Assembly: GCA_040080915.1 (NCBI GenBank) | Contig: JBEBHD010000016.1 | Span: 1 to 39,058, forward strand | Length of the DNA stretch: 39,058 bases | Origin: M3007 sp040080915 | Lineage (GTDB): Bacteria > Bacteroidota > Bacteroidia > Chitinophagales > Saprospiraceae | Direction: 5' to 3' | Part shown: in pieces, positions 13,532 through 21,267 of the stretch | Numbering within the stretch: position 1 is the stretch's first letter | Layout of the letters: each line of letters begins with the position of its first letter | Made by a program: the position numbers and the translations under genes | The notes under the pieces: generated by a model | What the model saw: the letters and a program-made list of their open reading frames with translations, nothing else | The model's database searches: none | What the model was told of the DNA's origin: nothing

Positions 13532-15001
13532 TCAAAACTGAAAATAAATAAACGGCTGCACGTCCGACGATTTCACTTGCATGACCAGTACAACGAACAA
13601 TGTGATCAGAACTGCTTTGGCGGGCAAAGGCAATCCCGTCACCCGGCGCTCAGCCGCCAGCTCCCACGTAGCGGGCAACAGATGCAGCCCATACCCGATC
13701 GTCATCCAGAACACCACCGCGCCGTAGCCCGCCAAAAAGTCCGGCAGCACCTGCGGATTAAAGGCATAAGCGATCTGCCCGAGCATGGCCTGCACAGCGG
13801 CCAAATCTGGTGCCCGAAAAAATATCCAGCAAAAACACACAAAGTGGAAGGTCCACAACCCGCCGAAAAAGCGCCGCCCCCAACCCGGGCTGCCGGGAAA
13901 AACCTCCTTCCACCAGCGTTCCACTGCCAATGCCACACCATGCAGCCCGCCCCAGATGACAAAGCGGGTAGCGGCACCATGCCACAAGCCACCGAGCAAC
14001 ATGGTAATCAGCAGGTTCAGGTATGTGCGGGCACGCCCGTGGCGATTTCCACCGAGGGAAATGTAGAGGTAGTCGCGTAGCCAAGTGGACAACGAAATGT
14101 GCCAGCGCCTCCAAAATTCGGTGATACTGCGCGACTGATACGGAGAGTTGAAATTGATCGGAAACGTAAAGCCCAGCAGCAACCCGATGCCGATGGCCAT
14201 GTCGGAGTAGCCGCTGAAATCACAGTAGATTTGGAGGGCATAGCCGTAAATGCCAAATAGGTTTTCCAGCCCGGTGTACTGCGCTGGCGACTCGAACACG
14301 CGATCCACAAAATTCAGGCTGATGTAGTCCGAAATGACGGCTTTTTTGAACAACCCCACACAAAGCAGGTACACCCCCCGCCCGAACTGCTCTTTTGAAA
14401 CGTGCAACGGGCGGTGAATTTGGGGCAAAAAATCCGCTGCACGTACGATCGGGCCAGCCACCATCTGGGGAAAAAAGGTGACAAAAAAAGCGTAGTCCCA
14501 GATGTCATCAAGCGCTTTTAGTTCGCCGCGATACACATCAATCGTGTAACTCAGTGATTGAAAGGTAAAAAACGAGATGCCAACCGGCAGAAAAATATCG
14601 AAGTGCAGCGGCTGTTCGCCAGTCATACCCGCCCATAGTTCAAGGAAATAGTTGGTGTATTTGAAATAGGCCAGCATGCCGAGATTGGCCGCGAGGCTCA
14701 GTACCAACAATTGGTACTTCGCCCGCTTGGTCGCCGCCGCTGCGATCCAACGAGCAAGATGGAAGTCCACCACCACGCTGCCGACTAACAGAAGAAAAAA
14801 AATGCCGCTGCTTTTGTAATAGAAATAAACTGAAAAAAGGGTACACCAGAGGATACGCGCCCTTTCGTACGGCTGCAGGAAACGATAAACGAGTAAAAAG
14901 CCAAAAAAAAGAAACAAAAAAAGCCCACTGCTGAACAACAGCGGCGACTCGGGGTGGTACAAGAACTGATCGAGAATCCTGGCGGAATCGAACTGGAACA
15001 T
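13532..15001 (-). CDS. MBOAT family membrane O-acyltransferase (AlgI/DltB-like)
   Basis: A 489-residue polytopic membrane protein with about ten transmembrane segments. It carries the MBOAT signatures LPVGISFFTFQSLSYTIDVY, FFPQMVAGPIVRA, GYALQIYCDFSGYSDMAIG, WRRWHISLSTWLRDYLYI and the catalytic histidine motif LLGGLWHGA. Members transfer acyl groups to extracytoplasmic polysaccharides such as alginate or cell-wall glycans. The usual partner (an SGNH/AlgJ-like secreted hydrolase) is not adjacent; prmC lies upstream and the Uma2 gene is convergent downstream. It has its own -7 box at 15025-15032. The acceptor is unknown. Confidence 0.92.
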   Translation of the reverse strand: MFQFDSARILDQFLYHPESPLLFSSGLFLFLFFGFLLVYRFLQPYERARILWCTLFSVYFYYKSSGIFFLLLVGSVVVDFHLARWIAAAATKRAKYQLLVLSLAANLGMLAYFKYTNYFLELWAGMTGEQPLHFDIFLPVGISFFTFQSLSYTIDVYRGELKALDDIWDYAFFVTFFPQMVAGPIVRAADFLPQIHRPLHVSKEQFGRGVYLLCVGLFKKAVISDYISLNFVDRVFESPAQYTGLENLFGIYGYALQIYCDFSGYSDMAIGIGLLLGFTFPINFNSPYQSRSITEFWRRWHISLSTWLRDYLYISLGGNRHGRARTYLNLLITMLLGGLWHGAATRFVIWGGLHGVALAVERWWKEVFPGSPGWGRRFFGGLWTFHFVCFCWIFFRAPDLAAVQAMLGQIAYAFNPQVLPDFLAGYGAVVFWMTIGYGLHLLPATWELAAERRVTGLPLPAKAVLITLFVVLVMQVKSSDVQPFIYFQF

Positions 15002-15024
15002 GATTATGGCACCGTATGGCCGGG

Positions 15025-15032
15025 CAAAAGTA
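15025..15032 (-). promoter_or_regulatory. -7 promoter box for the MBOAT gene
   Basis: The minus strand reads TACTTTTG, 23 bases upstream of ATG 15001 and inside the 39-base gap after prmC. It suggests the MBOAT gene can be transcribed independently of prmC. Confidence 0.45.
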
Positions 15033-15040
15033 GGAAAAAA

Positions 15041-15901
15041 TTATCCCCAAGCCGCCCCCACCATTCTATCCGCGCCCGACAGGTCTTTTCGCAATTCAAT
15101 TTGAGTAAACCCCATCTCCTGCAGCAGAGGGGCTACCGCTGCGGCATTGAATTCGTTGCACTCGAAAAAAAGCCGCCCGCCGGGCTGAAGTTTTTGCTGC
15201 GCAAACCGTGCGATGGCCCTGTAAAAAAGCAACGGATCGTCGCCTTCGACAAACAATGCCTCTTCCGGCTCATGGGCCTGCACGTGCTCAGGTACCCGAC
15301 TCCGTTCGTGCGCGGGGATGTAGGGTGGGTTGCTGACGATCACATCCAACGGCGGAAAAAACGTGGCGGTTACAGGGTCAAAAATGTCGGCTAGAAAAAA
15401 TTGAGTCGAAGTTTCACCCACTAACCTTCGGGCATTTTCTTCGGCCACTGCCAGTGCCGCCGCGCTTTTTTCCAGCCCAAACAATTGAATCTCCTTCCGT
15501 TTTCGCTTAAGTGCCAAGGCGATGCAGCCGCTACCCAAGCCGATATCCAACACGACGGGCGAGGCGATGCCACAAGCCCGAAGGTATTCCAACACCCAAG
15601 CGACCAATTCTTCCGTCTCTTGCCGGGGGATCAGTACAGCGGGATTGACGCAAAATTTCAATCCAAAAAAATCTGCTTCGCCGAGCACGTACTGCACCGG
15701 CTCGCCCGATATCAACCGTTGTTTAATCTGGCCAAACCGGTCATTTTCCTCCGACGACAACAACCTGCCCGACGGTTTTTTTTCCCCGAAAGCATCCTCT
15801 AAAACGATACGGGCGATGCTGAGTGCTTCACCAAGGCCATAGCGCGGAGTGAGGCTTTGGGCCAGTTGTTCAAAAGCGGTTGCTGATGAAGTTGTGTACA
15901 T
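15041..15901 (-). CDS. prmC: Peptide chain release factor N5-glutamine methyltransferase PrmC
   Basis: A 286-residue protein from ATG 15901 (MYTTSSATAFEQL). It methylates the GGQ glutamine of class I release factors using S-adenosylmethionine. The N-terminal helical domain is followed by a Rossmann methyltransferase domain with VLDIGLGSGCIALAL near residue 120 and the substrate-binding motif VSNPPYIPAHE near 188. A GTG at 15928 would add 9 residues without family support. A perfect 33-bp inverted repeat lies 56 bases upstream, within its likely leader. Confidence 0.95.
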   Translation of the reverse strand: MYTTSSATAFEQLAQSLTPRYGLGEALSIARIVLEDAFGEKKPSGRLLSSEENDRFGQIKQRLISGEPVQYVLGEADFFGLKFCVNPAVLIPRQETEELVAWVLEYLRACGIASPVVLDIGLGSGCIALALKRKRKEIQLFGLEKSAAALAVAEENARRLVGETSTQFFLADIFDPVTATFFPPLDVIVSNPPYIPAHERSRVPEHVQAHEPEEALFVEGDDPLLFYRAIARFAQQKLQPGGRLFFECNEFNAAAVAPLLQEMGFTQIELRKDLSGADRMVGAAWG

Positions 15902-15956
15902 CGGGCGTGTTTTGCAATCACTCCTCACCCGCCTTCGGCGGCAGTAAAAGGCATAA

Positions 15957-16031
15957 TTTCACCACAGATTCACAGATTAACACAGATTTATCTGTGAAAA
16001 ATCTGTGTTAATCTGTGAATCTGTGGTGAAA
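15957..16031. repeat. Perfect 33-bp inverted repeat built from ACAGATT units
   Basis: 15957-15989 and 15999-16031 are exact reverse complements around a 9-base centre (ATCTGTGAA). Each arm contains three ACAGATT words, so the unit is also internally repetitive. It lies between the prmC start and a -7 box at 16074-16081, so it would be transcribed into the prmC leader as a long, AU-rich hairpin. There is no T-tract of terminator type. Confidence 0.85.
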
Positions 16032-16073
16032 AATGGTGCGCTGCGGGTGGGCGTAAAGTAGTTGCGTTTTTTG

Positions 16074-16081
16074 CAAAGGTA
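16074..16081 (-). promoter_or_regulatory. Possible -7 promoter box for prmC
   Basis: The minus strand reads TACCTTTG (TAnnTTTG), in the short gap after the zinc-ribbon gene and about 170 bases upstream of the prmC ATG. If used, the transcript carries the 33-bp inverted repeat in its leader. Confidence 0.35.
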
Positions 16082-16099
16082 CGAGCCTCGGCGAATGGA

Positions 16100-17053
16100 T
16101 CAGGCATACACAACCGGCTCTTCCCAACCGCGCAGTTTTTTCAGTAATTTGTACAGTTTCAGATTAAGCGATGGGTTGGCCGTGAAAAAATGGTCGTTCA
16201 CGGTCAGCCATTCCTTCGTCCGTTGCACTGCATGAATTTCCCGGTAGGTTACCCGCCGCGCCTTGTCGAAGGGTGCCCGCCAGTAAATGGCCTTGTCGGT
16301 CATAGCAAAACCTTCCTTTCCGTTGCTCTTGAACGAAAGGTCGCAGATGAAAAAAACCTTTTCGCGGCGTTCGGCGGTCAGAAAATGCTTGCAGGCATTG
16401 GCCAGTATGGTTTCCGGCATGGCCAGGAAGTCGAAGTAAACCACCTCCTCTTCCATATCGAAGTCGAGAAAGTCGCGGATCATACGCCACAAATCGGTCT
16501 TGCCCGGCTCAGCGTGCTCATGTTTGAGAATGGAGCCGGGCAGCAGCACTCCGTTCAAGTCGGGGCAGTACTGAATCGTGAAATAATCGAGTAGGCCCTC
16601 GAACGAGCGGTCGAGGTGCCGGTCAATATCGGGCAGAGCCTCCGTTCCGAACCGCTCCCAGCGCAGCATGACATCCTCGGCGATCTGTTCGGAGCGCACG
16701 GCGTAGATTTCGCGAAATCGCGACTCGTAAAACCGTTCGACATAAAAAGTAAAGCGCTGGGGGTCGTGTTCTTCTTCAACACGCTCCCGCAAACTGCGAA
16801 AGAACAAAGCCTTGACCTGCTCCGTGATCGTTTGCGGGTCAAAATCAAGAGGGTAGCGCGGTTCGTACGAACGAGCCTTGTACTGCTTCCCCTCAAAATG
16901 AAAGCCGCAGCTGTGACAAAAAACGGAAGCCAACGGGTTTGCCTCGTGGCATACGGGGCATGGCTTGGTTTTTTCCAGCACATGATCCCCGCAGCGGTGG
17001 CAAAACTTAGCACCGGGGATCAGTTCGGCGGCACAATTCGGACAACGTGGCAT
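16100..17053 (-). CDS. Double zinc-ribbon protein of unknown function
   Basis: A 317-residue protein starting at ATG 17053 (MPRCPNCAAELIPGAKFCHR). The first 60 residues hold two zinc ribbons with CPNC...CHRC and CPVC...CHSC pairs. The remaining 250 residues form a soluble domain with no recognised motif; SILKHEHAEPGK, DFLDFDMEEEVVYFDFLAMP and a C-terminal segment (GFAMTDKAIYWRAPF, VTYREIHAVQ) that resembles PH-like/YokE-type domains of bacterial stress proteins. A longer upstream frame crosses the promoter and is not preferred. Two operator-like palindromes lie in its leader. Function unknown. Confidence 0.8.
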   Translation of the reverse strand: MPRCPNCAAELIPGAKFCHRCGDHVLEKTKPCPVCHEANPLASVFCHSCGFHFEGKQYKARSYEPRYPLDFDPQTITEQVKALFFRSLRERVEEEHDPQRFTFYVERFYESRFREIYAVRSEQIAEDVMLRWERFGTEALPDIDRHLDRSFEGLLDYFTIQYCPDLNGVLLPGSILKHEHAEPGKTDLWRMIRDFLDFDMEEEVVYFDFLAMPETILANACKHFLTAERREKVFFICDLSFKSNGKEGFAMTDKAIYWRAPFDKARRVTYREIHAVQRTKEWLTVNDHFFTANPSLNLKLYKLLKKLRGWEEPVVYA

Positions 17054-17063
17054 GGCACGACGG

Positions 17064-17100
17064 ATTGAGTTGTTTAACTCAATTGGTTTGAACGGTTCAA
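17064..17100 (-). promoter_or_regulatory. Two operator-like palindromes in the zinc-ribbon gene leader
   Basis: ATTGAGTT (17064-17071) and AACTCAAT (17076-17083) form an 8-bp inverted repeat around 4 bases. TTGAAC (17088-17093) and GTTCAA (17095-17100) form a 6-bp inverted repeat around one base. Both sit between the -7 box at 17110-17117 and ATG 17053, the usual place for repressor operators or a translation-blocking hairpin. Confidence 0.45.
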
Positions 17101-17109
17101 TTCGGGCCA

Positions 17110-17117
17110 CAAAAATA
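17110..17117 (-). promoter_or_regulatory. -7 promoter box for the zinc-ribbon gene
   Basis: The minus strand reads TATTTTTG (TAnnTTTG), 56 bases before ATG 17053. The predicted start of transcription falls on the TTGAAC/GTTCAA palindrome. Confidence 0.5.
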
Positions 17118-17270
17118 CAACTTTTTGTTTTTAAAACATTTTTTGTTTTTTTTAGCCGCAGTAGCCTTGGAAAAGGGGGGCTTATGCTATCCCACTTTGC
17201 CAATGATACGACGGGTAAACCAGAAATCTTCTAACCAGAAACCCCGAAACCTACTTCTCCAATTTCCACC

Positions 17271-17278
17271 TACTTTTG
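17271..17278 (+). promoter_or_regulatory. -7 promoter box for the arginine deiminase gene
   Basis: TACTTTTG matches TAnnTTTG, 43 bases upstream of ATG 17322. No -33 TTTG at normal spacing was found. Confidence 0.5.
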
Positions 17279-17321
17279 CCCGCGCTTTCAACCAACACAC
17301 ATTACTATCGAACGCACGCCC

Positions 17322-18590
17322 ATGGATGCAAACAGTCGCATTTACGTAGATTCCGAAATCGGTCGCTTGAAAAAAGTCATTGTACACCGGCCCGACGAGG
17401 GCATTGCACGCATCACTCCCAAGCGGGCGGGCGAGTTACTGTTTGACGACATCGTACATCTGCCCAACATGCAGGACGAGCACGATATATTTATAGGTGT
17501 GCTCAAGGCTTTCCTTGGAAAGGAAAACGTACTCGAAGTACGCGACCTCCTCGCTGAAAGCACCCGCGACGAGGAAAGCAAATACGAGGTCATCAACAAA
17601 ATAACCGATTTCGAGGAACTGCCCTATTCCTTCATTCCAAGACTGGCCGGGTTATCGTCGGAACAACTGGCCGACACCCTGATCACCGGCTACCTCGAGC
17701 CTGAAGACCGTATCCTCTTCGACCCTATCCCGAACCTGATCTTCACCCGCGACATTGCCGTGACGGTCAAAGACTACGTGCTCATCACCAAGGCAAACAA
17801 ATCGGCCCGGTTCCGCGAAAACTTCCTCACGCGCCTCATTTTCAGCAGCCACCCTGTCTTCCGCCGCCTGAAAGCCGACGGAAAAACGATCAACCTGAAC
17901 CGCGTGGACAAGTTTCCGCCCTCCAAAAAAGGCGAGACAATCAGCATCGAAGGCGGCGACGTGATGATGCTAAACAAGGACTACTTGCTCATCGGCTGCT
18001 CGGAACGCACGAACAATTACGCCTTTCACTCCATCAAAGACACGCTTTTTGACCGTGGCATTGTGAAAAACGTGGTACAGGTAAACATCCCCGCCGAGCG
18101 CACGTACATGCACATTGACACGATTTTTACCCAAATCAACCACAACCACCTCGTGGGGTACAAACCCATCGTGCAGGACGGCCTCGGCTCGTACGTGGAC
18201 GTTTACCGCTCCAATGGCGAGGAAATCGAATACCCCAGCCTGAAAGATTTTCTGCTCGCCGAGGTCAATCCCAAGATGGAATTCATATGGGCTGGCCAGG
18301 GCGAAAGTCCCTACCAAGAGCGCGAACAATGGACTGACGGGTGCAACCTCGTCGCCCTAAAGCCCGGCGTAGCCATCACCTACGACCGAAATCCCGTAAC
18401 CGAAAAGGCGTTCAAGGCATTCGGGTACAAAGTCATAGGTGCCGAAAAACTGCTGCGAGACATCGAAAACGGAAAGATTTCGCCCGACAAAGTCGAGAAC
18501 ACCATCATCACTATCCCATCCAACGAACTCTCCCGTGCACGCGGCGGAAGCCACTGCATGACTTGCCCCATCGAACGAGAAGAAATCTAA
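17322..18590 (+). CDS. arcA: Arginine deiminase
   Basis: A 422-residue protein of the guanidino-group-modifying superfamily, which converts arginine to citrulline and ammonia. Visible active-site motifs are NLIFTRDIAV (Asp), SIEGGDVMML (Glu/Gly-Gly-Asp), MHIDTIFTQ (His-x-Asp) and the catalytic cysteine at residue 412 in RGGSHCMTCPI. Length is normal for the family. No ornithine carbamoyltransferase (arcB), carbamate kinase (arcC) or arginine/ornithine antiporter lies nearby, so the classical ATP-yielding pathway cannot be inferred from the window. It has its own promoter and is followed by a heptamer-repeat hairpin. Confidence 0.92.
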   Translation: MDANSRIYVDSEIGRLKKVIVHRPDEGIARITPKRAGELLFDDIVHLPNMQDEHDIFIGVLKAFLGKENVLEVRDLLAESTRDEESKYEVINKITDFEELPYSFIPRLAGLSSEQLADTLITGYLEPEDRILFDPIPNLIFTRDIAVTVKDYVLITKANKSARFRENFLTRLIFSSHPVFRRLKADGKTINLNRVDKFPPSKKGETISIEGGDVMMLNKDYLLIGCSERTNNYAFHSIKDTLFDRGIVKNVVQVNIPAERTYMHIDTIFTQINHNHLVGYKPIVQDGLGSYVDVYRSNGEEIEYPSLKDFLLAEVNPKMEFIWAGQGESPYQEREQWTDGCNLVALKPGVAITYDRNPVTEKAFKAFGYKVIGAEKLLRDIENGKISPDKVENTIITIPSNELSRARGGSHCMTCPIEREEI

Positions 18591-18594
18591 TTTT

Positions 18595-18646
18595 AATGAT
18601 GAATGATGAATGATGAATTTTCCTACTGCACGTCAAATTCATCATT
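18595..18646. repeat. GATGAAT heptamer repeat with hairpin
   Basis: Three exact tandem AATGATG units occupy 18595-18615. The last one plus AATTT (18609-18620) is perfectly inverted at 18635-18646 (AAATTCATCATT), forming a 12-bp stem with a 14-base loop. It lies in the 67-base gap between arcA and the thioesterase gene. The same heptamer occurs in opposite orientation at 36433-36463. Confidence 0.7.
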
Positions 18647-18657
18647 AATTCAAGCCT

Positions 18658-19065
18658 ATGTACAGCCACGACCTTCAACTCCGTGTCCGCTACGGCGAGA
18701 CCGATCAAATGGGCTACCTCTACTACGGTCGCTATGCCGAGTATTTTGAGGTGGGTCGGGTCGAGACCATCCGATCGCTGGGACTGTCGTACAAAGAATT
18801 GGAAGACACTTTTGGCATTTGGCTGCCTGTGGTGAGCATGGAAATGCGCTTTGTGCGCCCGGCGTACTACGACGACCTGCTAACCGTCCACACGGAAATT
18901 CGGCGGCTTCCCGACGAGTATGTCACTTTTCACACCGAGATCAAAAACGAGCAGCGTCAATTGCTGAATGCGGGCACTGTGCGGCTGTGTTTTTTTTCGC
19001 CGGAGCAAAAAAAAGTGGTGCATGCGCCAGAGCATCTTTTGGAAAAACTGCGCCCGCATTTTTGA
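18658..19065 (+). CDS. Acyl-CoA thioesterase, 4HBT/YbgC-like hotdog fold
   Basis: A 135-residue single hotdog-fold protein. The catalytic signature RYGETDQMGYLYYGRYAEYFE-type motif lies at residues 11-30, with the conserved Asp in TDQMG and the YFE helix. The remainder matches the family: VRPAYYDDLLTVHTEI, FHTEIKN and GTVRLCFF. Such enzymes hydrolyse acyl-CoA or related thioesters; the chain-length preference cannot be read. The gene lies 9 bases before the GT87-like gene and may be in one operon with it and gtrA. Confidence 0.9.
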   Translation: MYSHDLQLRVRYGETDQMGYLYYGRYAEYFEVGRVETIRSLGLSYKELEDTFGIWLPVVSMEMRFVRPAYYDDLLTVHTEIRRLPDEYVTFHTEIKNEQRQLLNAGTVRLCFFSPEQKKVVHAPEHLLEKLRPHF

Positions 19066-19074
19066 AATCCTGAC

Positions 19075-20256
19075 ATGCAAACATTCTGGAAACGAGAATC
19101 CGTGCTTTGGCTGACCTATTTGCTGGTGGCGCTGGTCGTCAGCGTACACACCGTTTTTAAAGGCCCGAACGCCTACGGCTACACCTCGTACGAGAACTAC
19201 GTCATTTTCAAAAACTCGTTTTCCCACCTCACCCAAGGGCTGAACCCCTACGCACCCTACCCTGCCGTTCAGTGGGATTTGTTTAAATACAGCCCGGCGT
19301 TTTCACTGTCCATGGCCCCTTTTTCGGTGCTCCCTGACGTGGTCGGTCTCGCGTTGTGGAACCTCGTGAATACCATCCCCTTGCTGTGGGGCGTGTTGCG
19401 CTTGCCGGTCTTGGCACCTGCGCAACGGTATTTTGTGGCCTGGTTCGTCTTGCCCGAACTGATCGTTTCGCTGCAAAACAGCCAAAGCAACGGCCTCACA
19501 GTAGCATTGGTGCTATGGGCTTGGATTGCGCTGGAGCGCAAAAGCCCCGTGCAAGGTGCCTGGTGGTCGGTGGCGGGCGGCTTCCTCAAAATCTTCGGTA
19601 TTTTTGCCGCCGTCCCGGCGCTGATCTACCCGCGGCAGGCCCGATTTGCCTTGGCGACGGTAGCCTGGACGGCCCTCATGGTTGCTGTGCCGCTGGTAGT
19701 AGTTTCGCCTGAACAACTCTGGCAAGTGTACGGCTGGTGGATTGAACTGCTACGCAGCGACCATAATGCATCAGTGGGCTTGTCGGTCATGGGTTGGCTG
19801 CAAACCTGGTTTGGGTTGATTGCACCAAAAACGGCGATCATGCTCATCGGTCTGGGACTGTTGCTGGCTTGCACCTGGTCGGTTTTTCGGCGTGGACGGG
19901 CGGCTCCCGACGGCCTGCCACCGGAAACGGATCGAATACGCCTCTGGTCGGCCTTGCTCCTGTGGATGGTTGTTTTCAACCACAAAGCCGAGTCGCCTAC
20001 TTTTGTCATCGCCTTGTGCGGCGTGGCGCTGTGGTACCAAAGCCTGCAAAAACCAGTGATATGGGAAAGAATACTGCTCTGGACGGCCTTTGTGCTAGCC
20101 TCGGTTTCGCCTACGGATATTTTTCCGAGAGCATTGCGCGAAGCGCTCGTTCAGCCGTACGTGTTGAAGGCCGTGCCCTGCATTGCCATCTGGGCCGTTC
20201 TCACGGCAACATTGCTGCGCTCCAAAAACCAACAGCAAGCATTTGACGACAAATGA
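19075..20256 (+). CDS. DUF2029/GT87-like membrane glycosyltransferase
   Basis: A 393-residue polytopic membrane protein with about ten hydrophobic segments. The first loop contains the family pattern LTQGLNPYAPYPAVQWDLFKYSPAF, typical of DUF2029/GT87 polyprenyl-phosphate-mannose-type glycosyltransferases, and later GFLKIFGIFAAVPALIYPR and FNHKAESPTFVIAL. It would transfer a sugar from a lipid-linked donor on the outer face of the inner membrane. It overlaps gtrA by ATGA (20253-20256), and GtrA-type proteins are thought to move or help load lipid-linked sugars, so the two probably work together. Acceptor unknown. Confidence 0.85.
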   Translation: MQTFWKRESVLWLTYLLVALVVSVHTVFKGPNAYGYTSYENYVIFKNSFSHLTQGLNPYAPYPAVQWDLFKYSPAFSLSMAPFSVLPDVVGLALWNLVNTIPLLWGVLRLPVLAPAQRYFVAWFVLPELIVSLQNSQSNGLTVALVLWAWIALERKSPVQGAWWSVAGGFLKIFGIFAAVPALIYPRQARFALATVAWTALMVAVPLVVVSPEQLWQVYGWWIELLRSDHNASVGLSVMGWLQTWFGLIAPKTAIMLIGLGLLLACTWSVFRRGRAAPDGLPPETDRIRLWSALLLWMVVFNHKAESPTFVIALCGVALWYQSLQKPVIWERILLWTAFVLASVSPTDIFPRALREALVQPYVLKAVPCIAIWAVLTATLLRSKNQQQAFDDK

Positions 20257-20642
20257 ACAACGACCTGTTTTGGAAGTTTCTGAAGTTCGGTGCCGTGGGG
20301 CTTTCCGGCGTTATTGTGGATTTTGGCGTGACCTGGCTCTGTCGCGAGAAACTTCGACTGAACCAGTATGTGGCCAACAGCACGGGCTTCCTTTGCGCCG
20401 TAGTAAGCAACTACACTCTGAACCGAATGTGGACATTTCAGAGTGCAGATCCTGCTGTGGCTACGCAGTTTTCGAAGTTTTTCCTGGCCTCTCTCGTCGG
20501 TTTGGCCCTGAACAACGGCATCATCTACCTGCTCAACGAGCGGCTGAAAATCAATTTTTACGCCGCCAAACTGATTGCCACGGCAGTGGTCACGGTCTGG
20601 AATTTCTGGGCCAATTACACTTTTACGTTTACGGGGAAATAG
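20253..20642 (+). CDS. GtrA family membrane protein
   Basis: A 129-residue protein with four transmembrane helices and the GtrA pattern: FLKFGAVGLSGVIVDFGVTW, NSTGFLCAVVSNYTLNRMWTF, NNGIIYLLNE and the closing TVWNFWANYTFTF. GtrA proteins act in surface glycosylation, probably as flippases or chaperones for lipid-linked sugars. It is translationally coupled to the GT87-like gene by a 4-base overlap. Confidence 0.92.
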   Translation: MNNDLFWKFLKFGAVGLSGVIVDFGVTWLCREKLRLNQYVANSTGFLCAVVSNYTLNRMWTFQSADPAVATQFSKFFLASLVGLALNNGIIYLLNERLKINFYAAKLIATAVVTVWNFWANYTFTFTGK

Positions 20643-20661
20643 TCGTTACGTTCTGGACGTA

Positions 20662-20694
20662 GACCTTCCAGGTTTTTAAAACCTGGAAGGTCTG
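20662..20694. terminator. 33-base perfect palindrome between convergent genes
   Basis: AGACCTTCCAGGTTTT (20662-20677) and its reverse complement (20679-20694) flank a single T. It lies in the 59-base gap between gtrA (plus) and the FKBP gene (minus). Related copies occur at 13506-13521 and 23973-24004, always between genes. It could act as a bidirectional terminator-like hairpin, though it lacks a clear T-tract. Confidence 0.6.
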
Positions 20695-20701
20695 GGCCGG
20701 A

Positions 20702-21208
20702 TCAAGGGTGATGCCCCCCGTCTCCGTGGATGTGGCCGTGCTCCAGTTCGGAGGGGTCGGCATCGCGCACCATTTCCACATGGCCGGTGAAAAAGAGATC
20801 AATGCCGGCCATTGGGTGATTGAAGTCGAGTTTGACTTTTTCGAGACCGATCCACACGACCTTTCCCTGAAAACGGTTGCCGTCCTGGTCGGAGAGCGGA
20901 ATGATGTTGCCGATTTCGAGCAGGCCGTCGGGAATTTTGCCATCGGTTTCAAAAATGCCTTTGGGGACTTCCACGATAGCATTTTCGTCCAATTCGCCGT
21001 AAGCGTTGGCGGCTTTGATGCCAAAAGCGAACGTGTCGCCGGTTTTTAGGCCGTTGAGGTTTGCCTCAAAATCGGGAATCATCATGCCGACACCAAAAAT
21101 AAAGCCGAGCGGTTCGCGGCCTTGTGTGGTCTCGATCATTTCGCCTTCGGCGTTGCCTTCGGTCAGGGTGTAATGCACCAGCACTACTTTGTTTTCTGCT
21201 ACAAGCAT
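20702..21208 (-). CDS. SlyD-like FKBP-type peptidyl-prolyl cis-trans isomerase
   Basis: A 168-residue protein from ATG 21208 (MLVAENKVVLVHYTLTEG). The split FKBP domain (FGVGMMIPDFEANLNGLKTGD, then VDFNHPMAG-type LDFNHPMAGIDLFFTGHV) surrounds an insert-in-flap chaperone domain, as in SlyD. The C-terminus is histidine-rich (HGHIHGDGGHHP), suggesting metal binding. It should catalyse prolyl isomerisation and assist folding in the cytoplasm. It is the last gene of the DUF1800-DUF1501-ATP-grasp series, 59 bases after the ATP-grasp stop. A longer upstream frame has no family similarity. Confidence 0.9.
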   Translation of the reverse strand: MLVAENKVVLVHYTLTEGNAEGEMIETTQGREPLGFIFGVGMMIPDFEANLNGLKTGDTFAFGIKAANAYGELDENAIVEVPKGIFETDGKIPDGLLEIGNIIPLSDQDGNRFQGKVVWIGLEKVKLDFNHPMAGIDLFFTGHVEMVRDADPSELEHGHIHGDGGHHP

Positions 21209-21267
21209 TGGGTGTGGAATGGTAAAAAAAGTGAGAAAATGAAAAAAACGCCGCGAAGGTAGCTCTA

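Noticed and set aside
17072..17203. N-terminal extension of the zinc-ribbon protein to a start at 17203
   Set aside because: The extension crosses the TATTTTTG box and both palindromes, and the zinc ribbon begins naturally at Met 17053.
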